Numbered from the stretch's first letter, positions 27,180 to 37,258 are shown. The stretch: DNA of 64,000 nt from Pseudomonas sp. MYb327 (GCF_040438925.1 NZ_CP159258.1:3858001-3922000); one strand, 5' to 3'. Notes: a model not told the origin generated them from the letters alone. Program-made: numbers and translations.

Positions 27180-27832
27180 GTACGTCCTATCCCGTAAGAC
27201 TGGCCGGAGAAGAGCTCTGGTTGTTGCCGGAGAAAGCCATTTACTGGCCGTCACAACAAGCGCTGTTGGTCGCCGACGTGCACTTCGGCAAGGCAGCCGC
27301 GTATCGCAGCCTGGGCCAGCCGGTCCCCCAAGGTACGACTGCTGAAAATATCGCCGTACTGGACGCAATACTGGAGGGGCTGCCCTGTCGGCAGCTGATA
27401 TTCCTTGGCGACTTTCTCCACGGGCCCGGTTCCCATGCTATTGCCACACTGAAGTCGCTGGCCGAATGGCGAACGCGGCACAGTGAGTTGCCGATGACCC
27501 TGATCCGCGGCAACCATGACAAGCGCGCCGGCGACCCGCCTGATTCGCTGAACATTCGCGTCGTGACGGAACCATTGCTATTCGGGCCCTTCGCCCTGCA
27601 ACACGAACCCGGCCCGTATCCGAATCGGCATGTACTGGCCGGTCATGTGCATCCGGTCTATAGGCTGAACGGTCGAGGCCGGCAAAGTTTGCGACTGCCG
27701 TGCTTCAGACTCGGGGAAGACGTGAGTCTGCTACCCGCCTTCGGCGCATTTACTGGGGGTTATCAAGTCCGTCGAGACGATGACTGTAGGATCTTTGTCA
27801 TCGGTGACAACGAAATATGGCCAGTCAGCTGA
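27176..27832 (+). CDS. pdeM: Ligase-associated metallophosphoesterase PdeM
   Basis: 218 residues of the calcineurin-like phosphoesterase fold: [22 protein letters not shown] and AGHVHPVY supply the metal-binding motifs in order. The family is named as a DNA damage response endonuclease or phosphoesterase found with the ligase, exonuclease and helicase. It overlaps the helicase stop by 4 bp and so is coupled to it. Confidence 0.92.
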   Translation: MSTSYPVRLAGEELWLLPEKAIYWPSQQALLVADVHFGKAAAYRSLGQPVPQGTTAENIAVLDAILEGLPCRQLIFLGDFLHGPGSHAIATLKSLAEWRTRHSELPMTLIRGNHDKRAGDPPDSLNIRVVTEPLLFGPFALQHEPGPYPNRHVLAGHVHPVYRLNGRGRQSLRLPCFRLGEDVSLLPAFGAFTGGYQVRRDDDCRIFVIGDNEIWPVS

Positions 27833-27856
27833 AGTCTTCAAGGACGTCAGCTGACT
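27823..27856. terminator. Hairpin at the end of pdeM
   Basis: AGTCAGCTGA (27823-27832, including the pdeM stop) pairs perfectly with TCAGCTGACT (27847-27856). There is no clear T-run; it lies between convergent genes. Confidence 0.5.
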
Positions 27857-27880
27857 GACCATTCAATTTCTACGCTGGAA

Positions 27881-28090
27881 TCAGGCCACAGGTGCAGGCG
27901 GCGGCTCATCCGGCAGTGTGGGCTCACCGGGTTCGGTAGGTTGTTCGTTGGGAGTATCGGGATCAGGTTGACCGGGGATGCCCCCTGCCATGCTGATCGG
28001 CGGGTGTGCCAACAAGGACCAGGCCAGGACGCCAACCTGATTGGGCTCGAGCCTTGCCAGTTCGGCACTTATTCGCGGGTCGATCTTCAT
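27881..28090 (-). CDS. Small proline-rich hypothetical protein
   Basis: 69 residues. The start at 28090 follows AGGAG at good spacing; an upstream frame to 28168 is less likely. An N-terminal helical part (MKIDPRISAELARLEPNQVG) leads to a Pro/Glu/Asp-rich tail ending PDEPPPAPVA. It is convergent with pdeM. No family recognised. Confidence 0.6.
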   Translation of the reverse strand: MKIDPRISAELARLEPNQVGVLAWSLLAHPPISMAGGIPGQPDPDTPNEQPTEPGEPTLPDEPPPAPVA

Positions 28091-28197
28091 AAAGCACTCC
28101 TGAGCGATGGCCCGATCCGCCTTGCGCGAATCGGAGCAGTACACTCCATAGAGTGTACGCTCGCTCAAGAATTCCCCCGTTTCGTCAGACGGCTGAC

Positions 28198-28764
28198 TCA
28201 GGTCCGCGGCAGAGTCACTCCACGTTGACCCTGATACTTGCCGCCACGGTCCTTGTAGGAGACTTCACACTCTTCGTCGGACTCGAGGAACAGCATCTGC
28301 GCCACGCCTTCGTTGGCGTAGATTTTCGCCGGCAAATTGGTGGTGTTGGAGAATTCCAGGGTCACGTGACCTTCCCACTCCGGCTCGAGCGGCGTCACGT
28401 TGACGATAATACCGCAGCGTGCGTAGGTGCTTTTACCCAGGCAAATGGTCAACACGTTACGCGGGATGCGGAAATATTCGACGGTGCTGGCCAGCGCGAA
28501 GGAATTCGGCGGAATGATGCACACGTCGCTGTGGATGTCGACGAAACTCCCGGCATCGAAATTCTTCGGGTCGACGATTGCCGAATTGATGTTGGTGAAC
28601 ACCTTGAAATGATTGGTGCAACGCACATCGTAGCCGTAGCTCGACACACCGTAGGAGATCACACGGCTGTCATCGCTGCCGCGCACCTGGCGCTCGACGA
28701 AGGGCTCGATCATGCCGTGTTCCTGCGCCATGCGGCGAATCCACTTGTCCGATTTGATGCTCAT
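28198..28764 (-). CDS. dcd: dCTP deaminase
   Basis: 188 residues, normal length. It deaminates dCTP to dUTP in dTMP synthesis. Family blocks include [54 protein letters not shown] and the C-terminal [13 protein letters not shown] that folds over the nucleotide. The catalytic Glu lies in the segment after [14 protein letters not shown]. Confidence 0.96.
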   Translation of the reverse strand: MSIKSDKWIRRMAQEHGMIEPFVERQVRGSDDSRVISYGVSSYGYDVRCTNHFKVFTNINSAIVDPKNFDAGSFVDIHSDVCIIPPNSFALASTVEYFRIPRNVLTICLGKSTYARCGIIVNVTPLEPEWEGHVTLEFSNTTNLPAKIYANEGVAQMLFLESDEECEVSYKDRGGKYQGQRGVTLPRT

Positions 28765-29117
28765 GGCGGGTGTCCTGAATAGCGAGGTCGAAAAATTCTG
28801 TCCGGCATCTTACCGGGCGCGCCGCCGGGTTCAAAGTCCGCGCTGCAATTCTCGGCGAACAGGCGGGAATTACTGGCGCTGGCGACGAACCGTCACACCG
28901 TCGATCCTTAAAATAGAGAAACCTTCGCAAGAACCATTGGCACGTTCCGGAAAAAGGGTTAAGGTGGCGTCACTGTGCTGCTTGTGTCACTGAGAATCTC
29001 TACACGATATGTTGAATTTCGATCCAACCATCTACAAGAATTTTTCCTGCTCTTTGCACTCAGTCTCGGCCAGGGTTCTTCCTGAGTCGCAGTTATCTTT
29101 GTTCAAGGAGTTACACC
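28765..29117 (+). other. Gap between dcd and cspA: divergent promoters and cspA leader
   Basis: 353 bases with no supported gene. The right part (about 28990-29117) is probably the long, structured 5' leader usual for cold shock genes, ending in CAAGGAG. I could not place the promoters with confidence. Confidence 0.5.
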
Positions 29118-29327
29118 ATGTCTAATCGCCAAACCGGTACCGTTAAGTGGTTCAACGATGAAAAAGGCTTCGGCTTCATCACTCCACAATCCGGTGACGA
29201 CCTGTTCGTTCACTTCAAAGCTATCCAATCCGACGGCTTCAAAAGCCTGAAAGAAGGCCAACAGGTTTCTTTCATCGCTACCCGCGGTCAGAAAGGCATG
29301 CAAGCTGAAGAAGTTCAAGTTATCTAA
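29118..29327 (+). CDS. cspA: Cold shock protein CspA family
   Basis: 69 residues, a single cold shock domain: KGFGFIT (RNP1) and DLFVHF (RNP2) bind single-stranded RNA or DNA. It acts as an RNA chaperone and antiterminator. CAAGGAG precedes the ATG and a strong terminator follows. Which of the several Csp paralogues of Pseudomonas this is cannot be said from the window. Confidence 0.93.
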   Translation: MSNRQTGTVKWFNDEKGFGFITPQSGDDLFVHFKAIQSDGFKSLKEGQQVSFIATRGQKGMQAEEVQVI

Positions 29328-29349
29328 CTTGTACTTGCTTTAGTAAAAA

Positions 29350-29377
29350 GCCCCGCTCTCAACAGCGGGGCTTTTTT
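29350..29377 (+). terminator. Terminator of cspA
   Basis: GCCCCGCT (29350-29357) pairs perfectly with AGCGGGGC (29364-29371), followed by six T and preceded by an A-run. Confidence 0.93.
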
Positions 29378-29400
29378 GTGCCTGCAGGTTTTTCGCGGCA

Positions 29401-29481
29401 CAAAAAGATCGCAGCCTTCGGCAGCTCCTACAGCGGATTGATATACACCTGTAGGAGCTGCCGAAGGCTGCGATCTTTTTG
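29401..29481. repeat. REP-type inverted repeat pair (32-bp perfect arms)
   Basis: CAAAAAGATCGCAGCCTTCG... (29401-29432) is exactly complementary to 29450-29481 across an 18-nt loop. It is the longest perfect arm pair in the window, between cspA and a leftward gene. Confidence 0.9.
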
Positions 29482-29485
29482 CGTC

Positions 29486-30493
29486 TTACCAGGTTACGCC
29501 AAACCCGGCCGTGTACCGAGTCTTGTCCAGATCAGCATCGTTGGTCCCGTCGATAATGTCTCGCTCAGCCTTGAGGTTAAGCGAAGCCCAGTCCGTCACC
29601 TTGTAGCGCAGCCCTATCTCTGAATCCAACGCATATTCGGCCACGCCCGACAACGGCTTGCCGATCTCGCCATTGGTGAAGAACTCCACTTTCTTGCCAA
29701 TCAGGTAACGGTTGTAGTCCCACTTCATCGCCACGGAATAGAAATTTTCCTTACTGCCATCGGCGAATTCATAATCCGTGCGGTTGACCAGCGAACCGAG
29801 TGAGAACGCACCCAGTTCATCATCCCAGAATTGATAACCAGGGCCGGTACCGACCGTACGCTGACGAGAAAGGTCTTCGACCTTGTCGCGCTTGTAGACG
29901 AGACGTCCTTGCCAGAACCATTTCTCTGTCAGGAAGCGGTCGAGGGAATACTCAGCCCGCCAGTTATCAGTAGTGACCACGTCATCCTGGAATTCGCGGT
30001 TGTACTCGCCCTCTGCAATGTGTCGCCACCGGCCATGACGCGCCGTGGTCTTGAAGTCGATGTCGTAATCGTCGGTGTCTTTGTCAGCGCGCTGATAATC
30101 CAACGCCGCATCGATATTGCCTTTCCACACCAGATCCTCGACCACCGGCTTGGGCTTGAGGATCTGTTGAACACTCGCCAGTTCTACAGTCTTGGGCGCT
30201 TCACCGTTTTCCAGGGTGACCTTGCCATCCTCTGCCGCGTGGAGCGACTTGGCCTTCTCACCTGTGTAGGCGTCCTGCTTGACCAACAACTCCTGATCAC
30301 TTTCCAGGGTCTTGACCTGTTTCCAGTCGATCGGCACCGCACCGGCATATTCGGTCTGGACCAGCAACTTGCCACCATCGAACAGGATGATCTTGCCACT
30401 CAGCTTGTCACCGTTCTTTAACCAGACGGTATCTGCGAGCAAGGGAGTGGAGGCACTGATGACAGCGAGGCACAGCAAAGTTCTGGACAACAT
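29486..30493 (-). CDS. DUF481 family outer membrane protein
   Basis: 335 residues from the ATG at 30493 (a TTG at 30499 would add two residues). Signal peptide MLSRTLLCLAVISASTPLLA. An N-terminal DTVWLKNGDKLSGKII domain is followed by a predicted beta-barrel of the DUF481 (YdiY-like) salt-inducible outer membrane family, ending in the aromatic YTAGFGVTW. The C-terminal Trp is typical of outer membrane barrels. Function unknown. A REP-type repeat lies just past its stop. Confidence 0.8.
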   Translation of the reverse strand: MLSRTLLCLAVISASTPLLADTVWLKNGDKLSGKIILFDGGKLLVQTEYAGAVPIDWKQVKTLESDQELLVKQDAYTGEKAKSLHAAEDGKVTLENGEAPKTVELASVQQILKPKPVVEDLVWKGNIDAALDYQRADKDTDDYDIDFKTTARHGRWRHIAEGEYNREFQDDVVTTDNWRAEYSLDRFLTEKWFWQGRLVYKRDKVEDLSRQRTVGTGPGYQFWDDELGAFSLGSLVNRTDYEFADGSKENFYSVAMKWDYNRYLIGKKVEFFTNGEIGKPLSGVAEYALDSEIGLRYKVTDWASLNLKAERDIIDGTNDADLDKTRYTAGFGVTW

Positions 30494-30656
30494 AAGCAAA
30501 TACAGGCTCAGGTTCGCGAAAAAAAGTCGGCATTATTCGTAGGAATAAGACCCTAGCAAGGACTGACACGACTATTTCTATTGAGTTCATTTCTCAACTG
30601 GCGATCCAGGATTTACTCTACAAGCGGGAACGCGAATTTCATCAGGAAGCCAGGAC

Positions 30657-31010
30657 GTGACTGCCCCAACCACCGAACCCCACAGCGCCGCACAAATCCG
30701 ACGCACGGCGCTCTACTCGACTCTCGCGCAAGTGCCCGAGGGCAAAGTGGTCAGTTATGGTCAATTGGCCGAGTTGGCCGGGCTGGGACGTGCCGCCCGC
30801 TGGGTCGGACGCACCCTGAGTCAATTGCCCCCTGACAGCAAATTACCCTGGCACCGGGTACTCGGTGCTGGCGGTCGTATCAGCTTGCCCGTGGGCAGCG
30901 CATCCGGCGACGAACAACGCTCGCGTTTACGCATGGAGGGCATCAGTATCCTGAATAATCGTGTTGATATTCAGCGCCATGGCTGGCGCCCGGTAGAGCA
31001 CAGCGGTTAG
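30657..31010 (+). CDS. Alkyltransferase-like protein (ATL, MGMT family)
   Basis: 117 residues with GTG start after AGGA. It has the DNA-binding domain of O6-alkylguanine transferases (VPEGKVVSYGQLAELAGLGRAARWVG) but the active-site PCHRV is PWHRV (Trp65 in place of Cys), the mark of ATL proteins. These bind O6-alkylguanine and pass the lesion to nucleotide excision repair instead of removing the alkyl group. It is 44 bp upstream of ampG. Confidence 0.9.
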   Translation: MTAPTTEPHSAAQIRRTALYSTLAQVPEGKVVSYGQLAELAGLGRAARWVGRTLSQLPPDSKLPWHRVLGAGGRISLPVGSASGDEQRSRLRMEGISILNNRVDIQRHGWRPVEHSG

Positions 31011-31054
31011 AGTGCGCGCTTTGTTTCCGTATTTCTTGAGGCAGACTCCAGCCC

Positions 31055-32614
31055 ATGCCCCGTAAAACCTGGCGCGCCGCGCTCGCCGCTTATGCCAGCC
31101 CTTCGACGCTTGTACTGTTGCTGCTTGGTTTCGCCGCCGGCTTGCCCTACATGCTGGTGTTCTCGACACTCTCAGTCTGGCTGCGTGAAGCCGGCGTGGC
31201 TCGCGAAACGATTGGATACGCTAGCCTGATCGGTCTGGCTTACGCCTTCAAATGGGTCTGGTCACCGCTTCTCGACCAATGGCGCCTGCCGTTGCTCGGC
31301 AAGCTTGGTCGACGACGGTCCTGGCTGGTCCTGTCTCAGGCTTTGGTAATCCTCGGCCTGATTGGCATGGGTTTCTGTGACCCGCAAAAGCATTTGTCCT
31401 GGCTTATCGCTATCGCGGTCGTCGTCGCATTCGCCTCGGCGACGCAAGACATTGCGGTAGACGCCTATCGCCTGGAGATTGCCGAAGACAGTCGCCAGGC
31501 CGCCCTGGCCGCCAGTTACATGTCCGGCTATCGGATCGCGGCCCTGCTGGCGACGGCCGGGGCGCTGTTCTTCGCCGAAGGCTTCGGCTCCACCGGTTTC
31601 AACTACCAGCATTCAGCCTGGGCCGGCACCTACCTGCTCTTCGGTGTCCTGATGGTCCCGGCGCTACTGACTTCCCTGTTCATGCGCGAACCGCCAGTGC
31701 CACTGCGTACGCAACTGCAGGCCGGGCGCTACAGCTTCGCCCATCAATTGGCTTCGGTGTTCGTCCTGATCGTGCTTCTGGTGTCCGTCCCGGCGATGTT
31801 CACTCAGCTCTACAACACTGATTTTGCCAGCGTGTTGTTCGAGGGCGTGAGCCTGCTCGACCTGCTGCTCCAGGACCGTGCGTTCCTGCGGGCAATTCTC
31901 TACACCACCCTCACCGCCCTGTGCCTTTCGGCCATGGGTCGCCGCGGCCTGGCACCGGTGCTTACACCGGTCAACGACTTCATCCTGCGTTACCGCTGGC
32001 AAGCGCTGCTGTTGCTCGGGCTGATCGCCACCTATCGGATGTCCGATACCGTCATGGGTGTGATGGCCAACGTGTTCTACATCGACATGGGTTTCACCAA
32101 GGATCAGATTGCCAGCGTCAGCAAGATTTTCGGCCTGATCATGACCCTGGTGGGCGCCGGCATGGGCGGCCTGCTGATCGTGCGCTTTGGCATCCTGCCG
32201 ATCCTGTTCATTGGCGGCGCCGCGTCGGCGGGCACGAATATCCTGTTCCTGATGCTCGCCGACATGGGCGCCAACCTGAACATGCTGATCGTGACCATCT
32301 CCCTGGACAACTTCAGCTCGGGCCTGGCGACCTCGGCGTTCGTCGCCTACCTGTCGAGCCTGACCAATCTCAAGTTCTCCGCCACCCAATACGCCCTCCT
32401 CAGCTCGATCATGCTCCTGCTGCCACGCCTGATCGGCGGCTACTCCGGGGTCATGGTGGAGAAATTCGGTTACCACAACTTCTTCCTGATCACCGCCCTG
32501 CTGGGCGTTCCGACACTGCTGTTGATCGCCCTGCACTGGTTCCAGGAGAACCGCCGCGCAGGTCCGACCCCCACGCCGGAACCGATCCCGACACAGGTTG
32601 TGGAAGAGTCGTAG
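31055..32614 (+). CDS. ampG: AmpG family muropeptide permease
   Basis: 519 residues with about 12-14 membrane helices; MFS family. Features include LPYMLVFSTLSVWLREAGV, SLIGLAYAFKWVWSPLLDQ and TQDIAVDAYR, which are typical of AmpG. It imports GlcNAc-anhydro-muropeptides from the periplasm for cell-wall recycling and thereby affects AmpR-controlled beta-lactamase. The C-terminus is a Pro-rich tail (TPTPEPIPTQ). Confidence 0.92.
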   Translation: MPRKTWRAALAAYASPSTLVLLLLGFAAGLPYMLVFSTLSVWLREAGVARETIGYASLIGLAYAFKWVWSPLLDQWRLPLLGKLGRRRSWLVLSQALVILGLIGMGFCDPQKHLSWLIAIAVVVAFASATQDIAVDAYRLEIAEDSRQAALAASYMSGYRIAALLATAGALFFAEGFGSTGFNYQHSAWAGTYLLFGVLMVPALLTSLFMREPPVPLRTQLQAGRYSFAHQLASVFVLIVLLVSVPAMFTQLYNTDFASVLFEGVSLLDLLLQDRAFLRAILYTTLTALCLSAMGRRGLAPVLTPVNDFILRYRWQALLLLGLIATYRMSDTVMGVMANVFYIDMGFTKDQIASVSKIFGLIMTLVGAGMGGLLIVRFGILPILFIGGAASAGTNILFLMLADMGANLNMLIVTISLDNFSSGLATSAFVAYLSSLTNLKFSATQYALLSSIMLLLPRLIGGYSGVMVEKFGYHNFFLITALLGVPTLLLIALHWFQENRRAGPTPTPEPIPTQVVEES

Positions 32615-32757
32615 GAATCATCTGTAGGAAACATTGCAGAGGGCGGTGAGATACCTGCCCTCCCGCCACAACGCCGACCGCACGCCTGTACGCCAGCAGA
32701 TCTCGCCCGTACAATGCTCCGTCATTTCTCGTCATCAGCAATCGATAACGGCCAACC

Positions 32758-34473
32758 ATGCGCACCAGTCAATTTTTGCTCGCCACACAGAAAGAAACGC
32801 CTTCCGACGCGGTCGTGATCAGCCATCAGCTGATGCTGCGCGCCGGCATGATCCGCAAACTCGCCTCGGGCCTGTACACCTGGCTGCCGATGGGCTTGCG
32901 AGTGATGCGCAAGGTCGAAGCCGTCGTTCGCGAAGAAATGAACGCCGCCGGCTCGCTTGAAGTGTTGATGCCGAGCACTCAACCGGCTGAACTGTGGCAG
33001 GAATCCGGTCGCTGGGAAGAGTACGGCCCGGAATTGCTGCGTTTCAAAGATCGCCACGGTCGTGATTTCTGTGCCGGCCCGACCCACGAAGAAGTCATCA
33101 CCGATCTGATGCGCAACGAGTTGAGCAGCTACAAGCAGCTGCCGATCAACCTGTACCAGATCCAGACCAAATTCCGTGACGAAATCCGCCCACGCTTCGG
33201 TTTGATGCGCGGCCGTGAATTCATCATGAAGGACGCCTATTCGTTCCACGCCGACCAGCCTTCGCTGCAGGTCACCTACGACCGCATGCATCAGGCGTAT
33301 TGCAACGTGTTCACTCGTCTGGGCCTGAAGTTCCGTCCGGTTGAGGCCGACAACGGCTCCATCGGTGGCGCCGGCTCCCACGAATTCCACGTACTGGCCG
33401 AATCCGGCGAAGACGATATCGTCTTCAGCAATGGTTCCGACTACGCGGCGAATATCGAGAAAGCCGAGGCCGTGCCACGGGAGACTTCCCGTCCAGCACC
33501 GACCGAAGAGCTGCGACTGGTCGACACCCCGAACGCCAAGACCATTGCGCAACTGGTCGAAGGCTTCAACCTGCCGATCGAAAAGACCATCAAGACCCTG
33601 ATCGTGCGCGCCGAGGAAGAAGGCAAGCTGATTGCCCTGATCATCCGTGGCGACCACGAACTCAACGAAATCAAGGCTGCCAACCAGCCAGGCGTGGCCA
33701 GTCCGCTGGTCATGGCCAGCGATGCCGAGCTGCGTGACGCCATTGGCGCCGGCGCCGGCTCCCTGGGCCCGCTGAACCTGCCGCTGCCAATCATCATCGA
33801 CCGCTCCGTCGAATTGATGAGCGACTTCGGCATCGGTGCCAACATCGACGACAAGCACTACTTCGGCGTGAACTGGGAACGTGATCTGCCGGTTCCGACC
33901 GTGGCTGACCTGCGCAACGTGGTTTCCGGCGACCCAAGTCCGGACGGCAAAGGCACCCTGGAAATCAAGCGCGGCATCGAAGTCGGGCACATCTTCCAGC
34001 TTGGCAACAAATACAGCAAGGCGATGAAGTGCGAAGTGCTAGGCGAGAACGGCAAGCCGGTCACCCTGGAAATGGGCTGCTACGGCATCGGCGTCTCCCG
34101 CGTGGTAGCGGCGGCCATCGAGCAGAACAACGACGAAAAAGGGATCATCTGGAGCGACACCCTGGCGCCATTCCAGATCGCCCTGGTGCCGTTGCGCTAC
34201 GAGACCGAGCAGGTTCGCGAAGCCACTGACAAGCTGTATGCAGAACTGACTGCTGCCGGCTTCGAAGTGCTTCTGGACGACCGCGACAAGAAAACCAGCC
34301 CGGGCATCAAGTTCGCGGACATGGAGCTGATCGGCATTCCTCACCGGATCGTGGTCAGTGACCGCGGCCTCGCCGAAGGCAACCTGGAATACAAGAGCCG
34401 TACCGAAGCCGAGCCGCAAGCGCTGCCGGTCGCTGACGTACTGTCTTTCCTGCAGGCCCGTATCCGCCGCTGA
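32758..34473 (+). CDS. proS: Prolyl-tRNA synthetase
   Basis: 571 residues, bacterial type. Class II motifs are visible: PLGLRV-like [14 protein letters not shown] (motif 1), [26 protein letters not shown] (motif 2) and [14 protein letters not shown] (motif 3). The editing (INS) domain occupies about residues 230-390. It charges tRNA-Pro. A lipoprotein gene follows 17 bp downstream. Confidence 0.98.
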   Translation: MRTSQFLLATQKETPSDAVVISHQLMLRAGMIRKLASGLYTWLPMGLRVMRKVEAVVREEMNAAGSLEVLMPSTQPAELWQESGRWEEYGPELLRFKDRHGRDFCAGPTHEEVITDLMRNELSSYKQLPINLYQIQTKFRDEIRPRFGLMRGREFIMKDAYSFHADQPSLQVTYDRMHQAYCNVFTRLGLKFRPVEADNGSIGGAGSHEFHVLAESGEDDIVFSNGSDYAANIEKAEAVPRETSRPAPTEELRLVDTPNAKTIAQLVEGFNLPIEKTIKTLIVRAEEEGKLIALIIRGDHELNEIKAANQPGVASPLVMASDAELRDAIGAGAGSLGPLNLPLPIIIDRSVELMSDFGIGANIDDKHYFGVNWERDLPVPTVADLRNVVSGDPSPDGKGTLEIKRGIEVGHIFQLGNKYSKAMKCEVLGENGKPVTLEMGCYGIGVSRVVAAAIEQNNDEKGIIWSDTLAPFQIALVPLRYETEQVREATDKLYAELTAAGFEVLLDDRDKKTSPGIKFADMELIGIPHRIVVSDRGLAEGNLEYKSRTEAEPQALPVADVLSFLQARIRR

Positions 34474-34490
34474 AACCAGATAGAGACGTC

Positions 34491-35444
34491 ATGTTCAAGC
34501 GAAACACCTTAGGCCTCGGTGGTGCCGCCCTGTGCGGCGCCCTGTTGGTCAGCGGCTGTGCCAATCACATGTCACAACGCAGCGAGCACGAGGAACGTGT
34601 CGAGCGCAAACTGCTCGATCATAGCCTGCAGATCGATGTCGGCGAGCCCAAGGTGCTTGAGCTGCCGCAACGGCGGGTGAAAATTCACGAGCAGAAGACT
34701 TTCGAAGTCACCGAGTTCGAGGTCACGCGCCATTACGATCGCTACACGCCTTACCAACCCTGGCGGGAGGTCTACGAGATCCCGTTGGGCGCGGTGGCGG
34801 TGGTCGGTGGTGTCGGCGCGAACGTGGTCAACGTGTTTGCCCTCGGCAATCTGCCGGATAGCGTGACCAAGGACTGGTTCAGCTACGGTTTCGCCGGGCT
34901 CAACCCGTTCATGAACGTTCAGTCCAACGGTCGTGCGCAACAGAACCTGGCGGGTATCGACGAGGTGCAGCTCGATAAGCGCACGGAGTACTCGAGCCTG
35001 CCGTGGAGCGAACGTCCGGTCGAGGTCAAGGCCGGCAAGGAAACCTTCGAGCTGAGCACCGACAAGAACGGCGTACTGCGCTTGAATCTGCTGGACAGCC
35101 CGTTCGCCGAACATGATCTCAACCACCTGGGCAAGCTGCAGATCAGCGTTGCGGATGCCAAGGGCGACGTGCACAGCGACTCGACCCTGGCGCTGAGCAA
35201 CAACCTGCGCGGCAAACTGCTCGAAGCACATGGACTCATTTACGACGACCTGGAAGACGATGAAGTGAGCCAGTGGGTGCACCGGGTCAAACGTCTGTCG
35301 GATTTGGGTCTGGAAGAAGAAGCCAGCGAGCTGGAACAAAGCCTGATCGAACTGACCCGCAACGATCCTGAACTGCAGACCGAGTTTCTGAAGTCGCTGA
35401 CCAAGGATGCCGGGCGGTTGGTGGCGGACCCGGGAGCGAATTAA
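34491..35444 (+). CDS. Conserved hypothetical lipoprotein
   Basis: 317 residues with a lipoprotein signal (LLVSGCAN, Cys23). A charged coil-like segment (SQRSEHEERVERKLLDH) precedes several strand-rich blocks; one hydrophobic patch IPLGAVAVVGGVGANVVNVFAL lies around 100-120. The last 70 residues are acidic and helical. I recognise no named domain. It follows proS by 17 bp and may be cotranscribed; an outer or inner membrane location is not decided. Confidence 0.75.
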   Translation: MFKRNTLGLGGAALCGALLVSGCANHMSQRSEHEERVERKLLDHSLQIDVGEPKVLELPQRRVKIHEQKTFEVTEFEVTRHYDRYTPYQPWREVYEIPLGAVAVVGGVGANVVNVFALGNLPDSVTKDWFSYGFAGLNPFMNVQSNGRAQQNLAGIDEVQLDKRTEYSSLPWSERPVEVKAGKETFELSTDKNGVLRLNLLDSPFAEHDLNHLGKLQISVADAKGDVHSDSTLALSNNLRGKLLEAHGLIYDDLEDDEVSQWVHRVKRLSDLGLEEEASELEQSLIELTRNDPELQTEFLKSLTKDAGRLVADPGAN

Positions 35445-35452
35445 GGCCCGTT

Positions 35453-35528
35453 AAAAAATCGCAGTCTTCGGCAGCTCCTACATGGATATGCATTCCACTG
35501 TAGGAGCTGCCGCAGGCTGCGATCTTTT
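35453..35528. repeat. REP-type inverted repeat pair
   Basis: Left arm 35453-35482 and right arm 35499-35528 (TGTAGGAGCTGCCGCAGGCTGC...) are near-perfect complements in the convergent gap before dinB. Same family as the repeats at 24537 and 29401. Confidence 0.87.
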
Positions 35529-35539
35529 GCATTCAAACG

Positions 35540-36601
35540 CTACCTCTCAAACAACTCCATCTGCTCAAACCCGCCTCGCAAATCCTCCAGCCTCACCCCC
35601 ACCCCCAACAACCGCACCGGTTTGCCGCCACGATTGAAAGCCTGGGTCAGCAACAACTGATAACTGCCCAGATCCCGCCCTGCCCCCGCCTGTTCCAGCG
35701 TGGTCTGGGTGAAATCATGGAATTTCACTTTGACGAACGGCTTGCCCGGGCGATAGCTGCTGTCGATTCGCTCCATGCGGGTCTTTAGGGTTTCCAGCAG
35801 TTCCGGCAACTTGTCCAGGCAACTGCGCAGATCCGGCAGGTCAACGTCGTAGGTATTTTCGACACTGATCGACTGCCGACGACTGTCGTTATGCACCAGG
35901 CGATCATCGATCCCACGGGCCAGGCTCCAAAGTCGTTCGCCAAAGCTGCCGAACTCGCGCACCAACGCCAACTTGTCCCACTCACGCAGCTGCGAACAAT
36001 CGCCGATGCCGAGCTTGCCCAGTTTGTCAGCAGTGACTTTGCCGACCCCGTGCAACTTGCTCACCGGCAAACCGCTGACAAAGTCCTCAACTTTATCCGG
36101 GGTAATGACGAACAAGCCGTTGGGCTTTTTCCAGTCGCTGGCAATCTTGGCGAGAAACTTGTTTGGCGCTACGCCCGCCGAGACGGTGATGTGCAGTTGA
36201 TTGGAGACCCGTCGGCGGATGTCCTGGGCAATGCGCGTGGCACTACCGCCGAAATGTGTGCTGTCTGACACGTCGAGGTAAGCCTCATCCAGGGAAAGCG
36301 GTTCAATGATGTCGGTGTAATCGCGAAAGATCGTGTGAATTTCCCTGGACGCCTCTCGGTAAGCGTCCATGCGCGGTTTGACGATGGTCAGGTCTGGGCA
36401 CAGCTTCAACGCATGCCCCGACGCCATAGCCGAACGCACGCCATAAGCCCGCGCCTCATAATTGCAGGTAGCAATCACCCCACGACGATCCGCCGAACCG
36501 CCCACCGCCAGCGGTTTACCGGCCAGGCGCGGGTCGTCACGCATCTCGATGGCGGCGTAGAAGCAGTCACAATCGACGTGGATGATTTTTCGCTGGGTCA
36601 T
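35540..36601 (-). CDS. dinB: DNA polymerase IV (Y family)
   Basis: 353 residues from the ATG at 36601, where the family begins (MTQRKIIHVDCDCFYAAIEM). The catalytic SLDEAYLDVS carries the second acidic pair. Palm, thumb (LHGVGKVTADKLGKLGI) and little finger regions follow; the C-terminus lacks the usual long beta-clamp tail but ends QMELF, which fits a clamp-binding motif. It performs error-prone translesion synthesis. The start has no clear ribosome site. A LexA-type box is 64 bp upstream. Confidence 0.93.
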   Translation of the reverse strand: MTQRKIIHVDCDCFYAAIEMRDDPRLAGKPLAVGGSADRRGVIATCNYEARAYGVRSAMASGHALKLCPDLTIVKPRMDAYREASREIHTIFRDYTDIIEPLSLDEAYLDVSDSTHFGGSATRIAQDIRRRVSNQLHITVSAGVAPNKFLAKIASDWKKPNGLFVITPDKVEDFVSGLPVSKLHGVGKVTADKLGKLGIGDCSQLREWDKLALVREFGSFGERLWSLARGIDDRLVHNDSRRQSISVENTYDVDLPDLRSCLDKLPELLETLKTRMERIDSSYRPGKPFVKVKFHDFTQTTLEQAGAGRDLGSYQLLLTQAFNRGGKPVRLLGVGVRLEDLRGGFEQMELFER

Positions 36602-36664
36602 ATCAACGCGGTACTGGAGGAAAAGGCGATACGCCGTGTCGGACAAGCAGTATCTCACTGACAC

Positions 36665-36680
36665 CTGTATATAGCACCAG
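36665..36680 (-). promoter_or_regulatory. LexA (SOS) box of dinB
   Basis: CTGTATATAGCACCAG fits CTG-N10-CAG with a TATATA core, 64 bp upstream of the dinB ATG. Confidence 0.8.
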
Positions 36681-36855
36681 TGCTCTGAATGTTCTTTTCC
36701 TGCTGTAGGAAAAAGCTCGATGAATTTAATTTCTCAATCAAGATGATCCTCCCAATAGAGGCGAAAGCCTTGCCACGCCTGCCTCTCCGGGCGACCAACC
36801 GGCCATTTAGCGAGCTAAGCAATTGAACAGAAACAGGTTTTATCGAAATTGAAGG

Positions 36856-36883
36856 TTGACAGCCCAGCGTATCTCTATAGAAT
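36856..36883 (+). promoter_or_regulatory. Promoter of initiator tRNA gene 1
   Basis: TTGACA (36856-36861), 16 bp, TAGAAT (36878-36883): near-consensus sigma70. The identical arrangement precedes the second copy. Confidence 0.85.
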
Positions 36884-36896
36884 GCCGACACACAGA

Positions 36897-36973
<77 letters not shown>

Positions 36974-36985
36974 AACATCAAAAAA

Positions 36986-37011
36986 GGCTACTCGAAAGAG
37001 TGGCCTTTTTT
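36986..37011 (+). terminator. Terminator of tRNA-fMet copy 1
   Basis: An 8-bp stem GGCTACTC/GAGTGGCC with GAAA tetraloop, flanked by A-run and six T. Confidence 0.92.
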
Positions 37012-37128
37012 GTGCGTGCCTGTTTTGTAGTGCGCGAATGAGAAATCGTTCTAATTCCAAAACTTACTTCACCCCTGCGACCGTTTGCCGCTGTTGTACG
37101 TTTATTTGACCAGACTCAGGATTAACGG

Positions 37129-37156
37129 TTGACACCCCGGCGTATCTCTATAGAAT
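37129..37156 (+). promoter_or_regulatory. Promoter of initiator tRNA gene 2
   Basis: TTGACA (37129-37134), 16 bp, TAGAAT (37151-37156), same as copy 1. Confidence 0.85.
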
Positions 37157-37169
37157 GCCGCCACACAGA

Positions 37170-37246
<77 letters not shown>

Positions 37247-37258
37247 AACATCAAAAAA

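Noticed and set aside
27881..28168. Longer form of the small proline-rich protein
   Set aside because: The internal ATG at 28090 has the AGGAG site; the upstream start has none.
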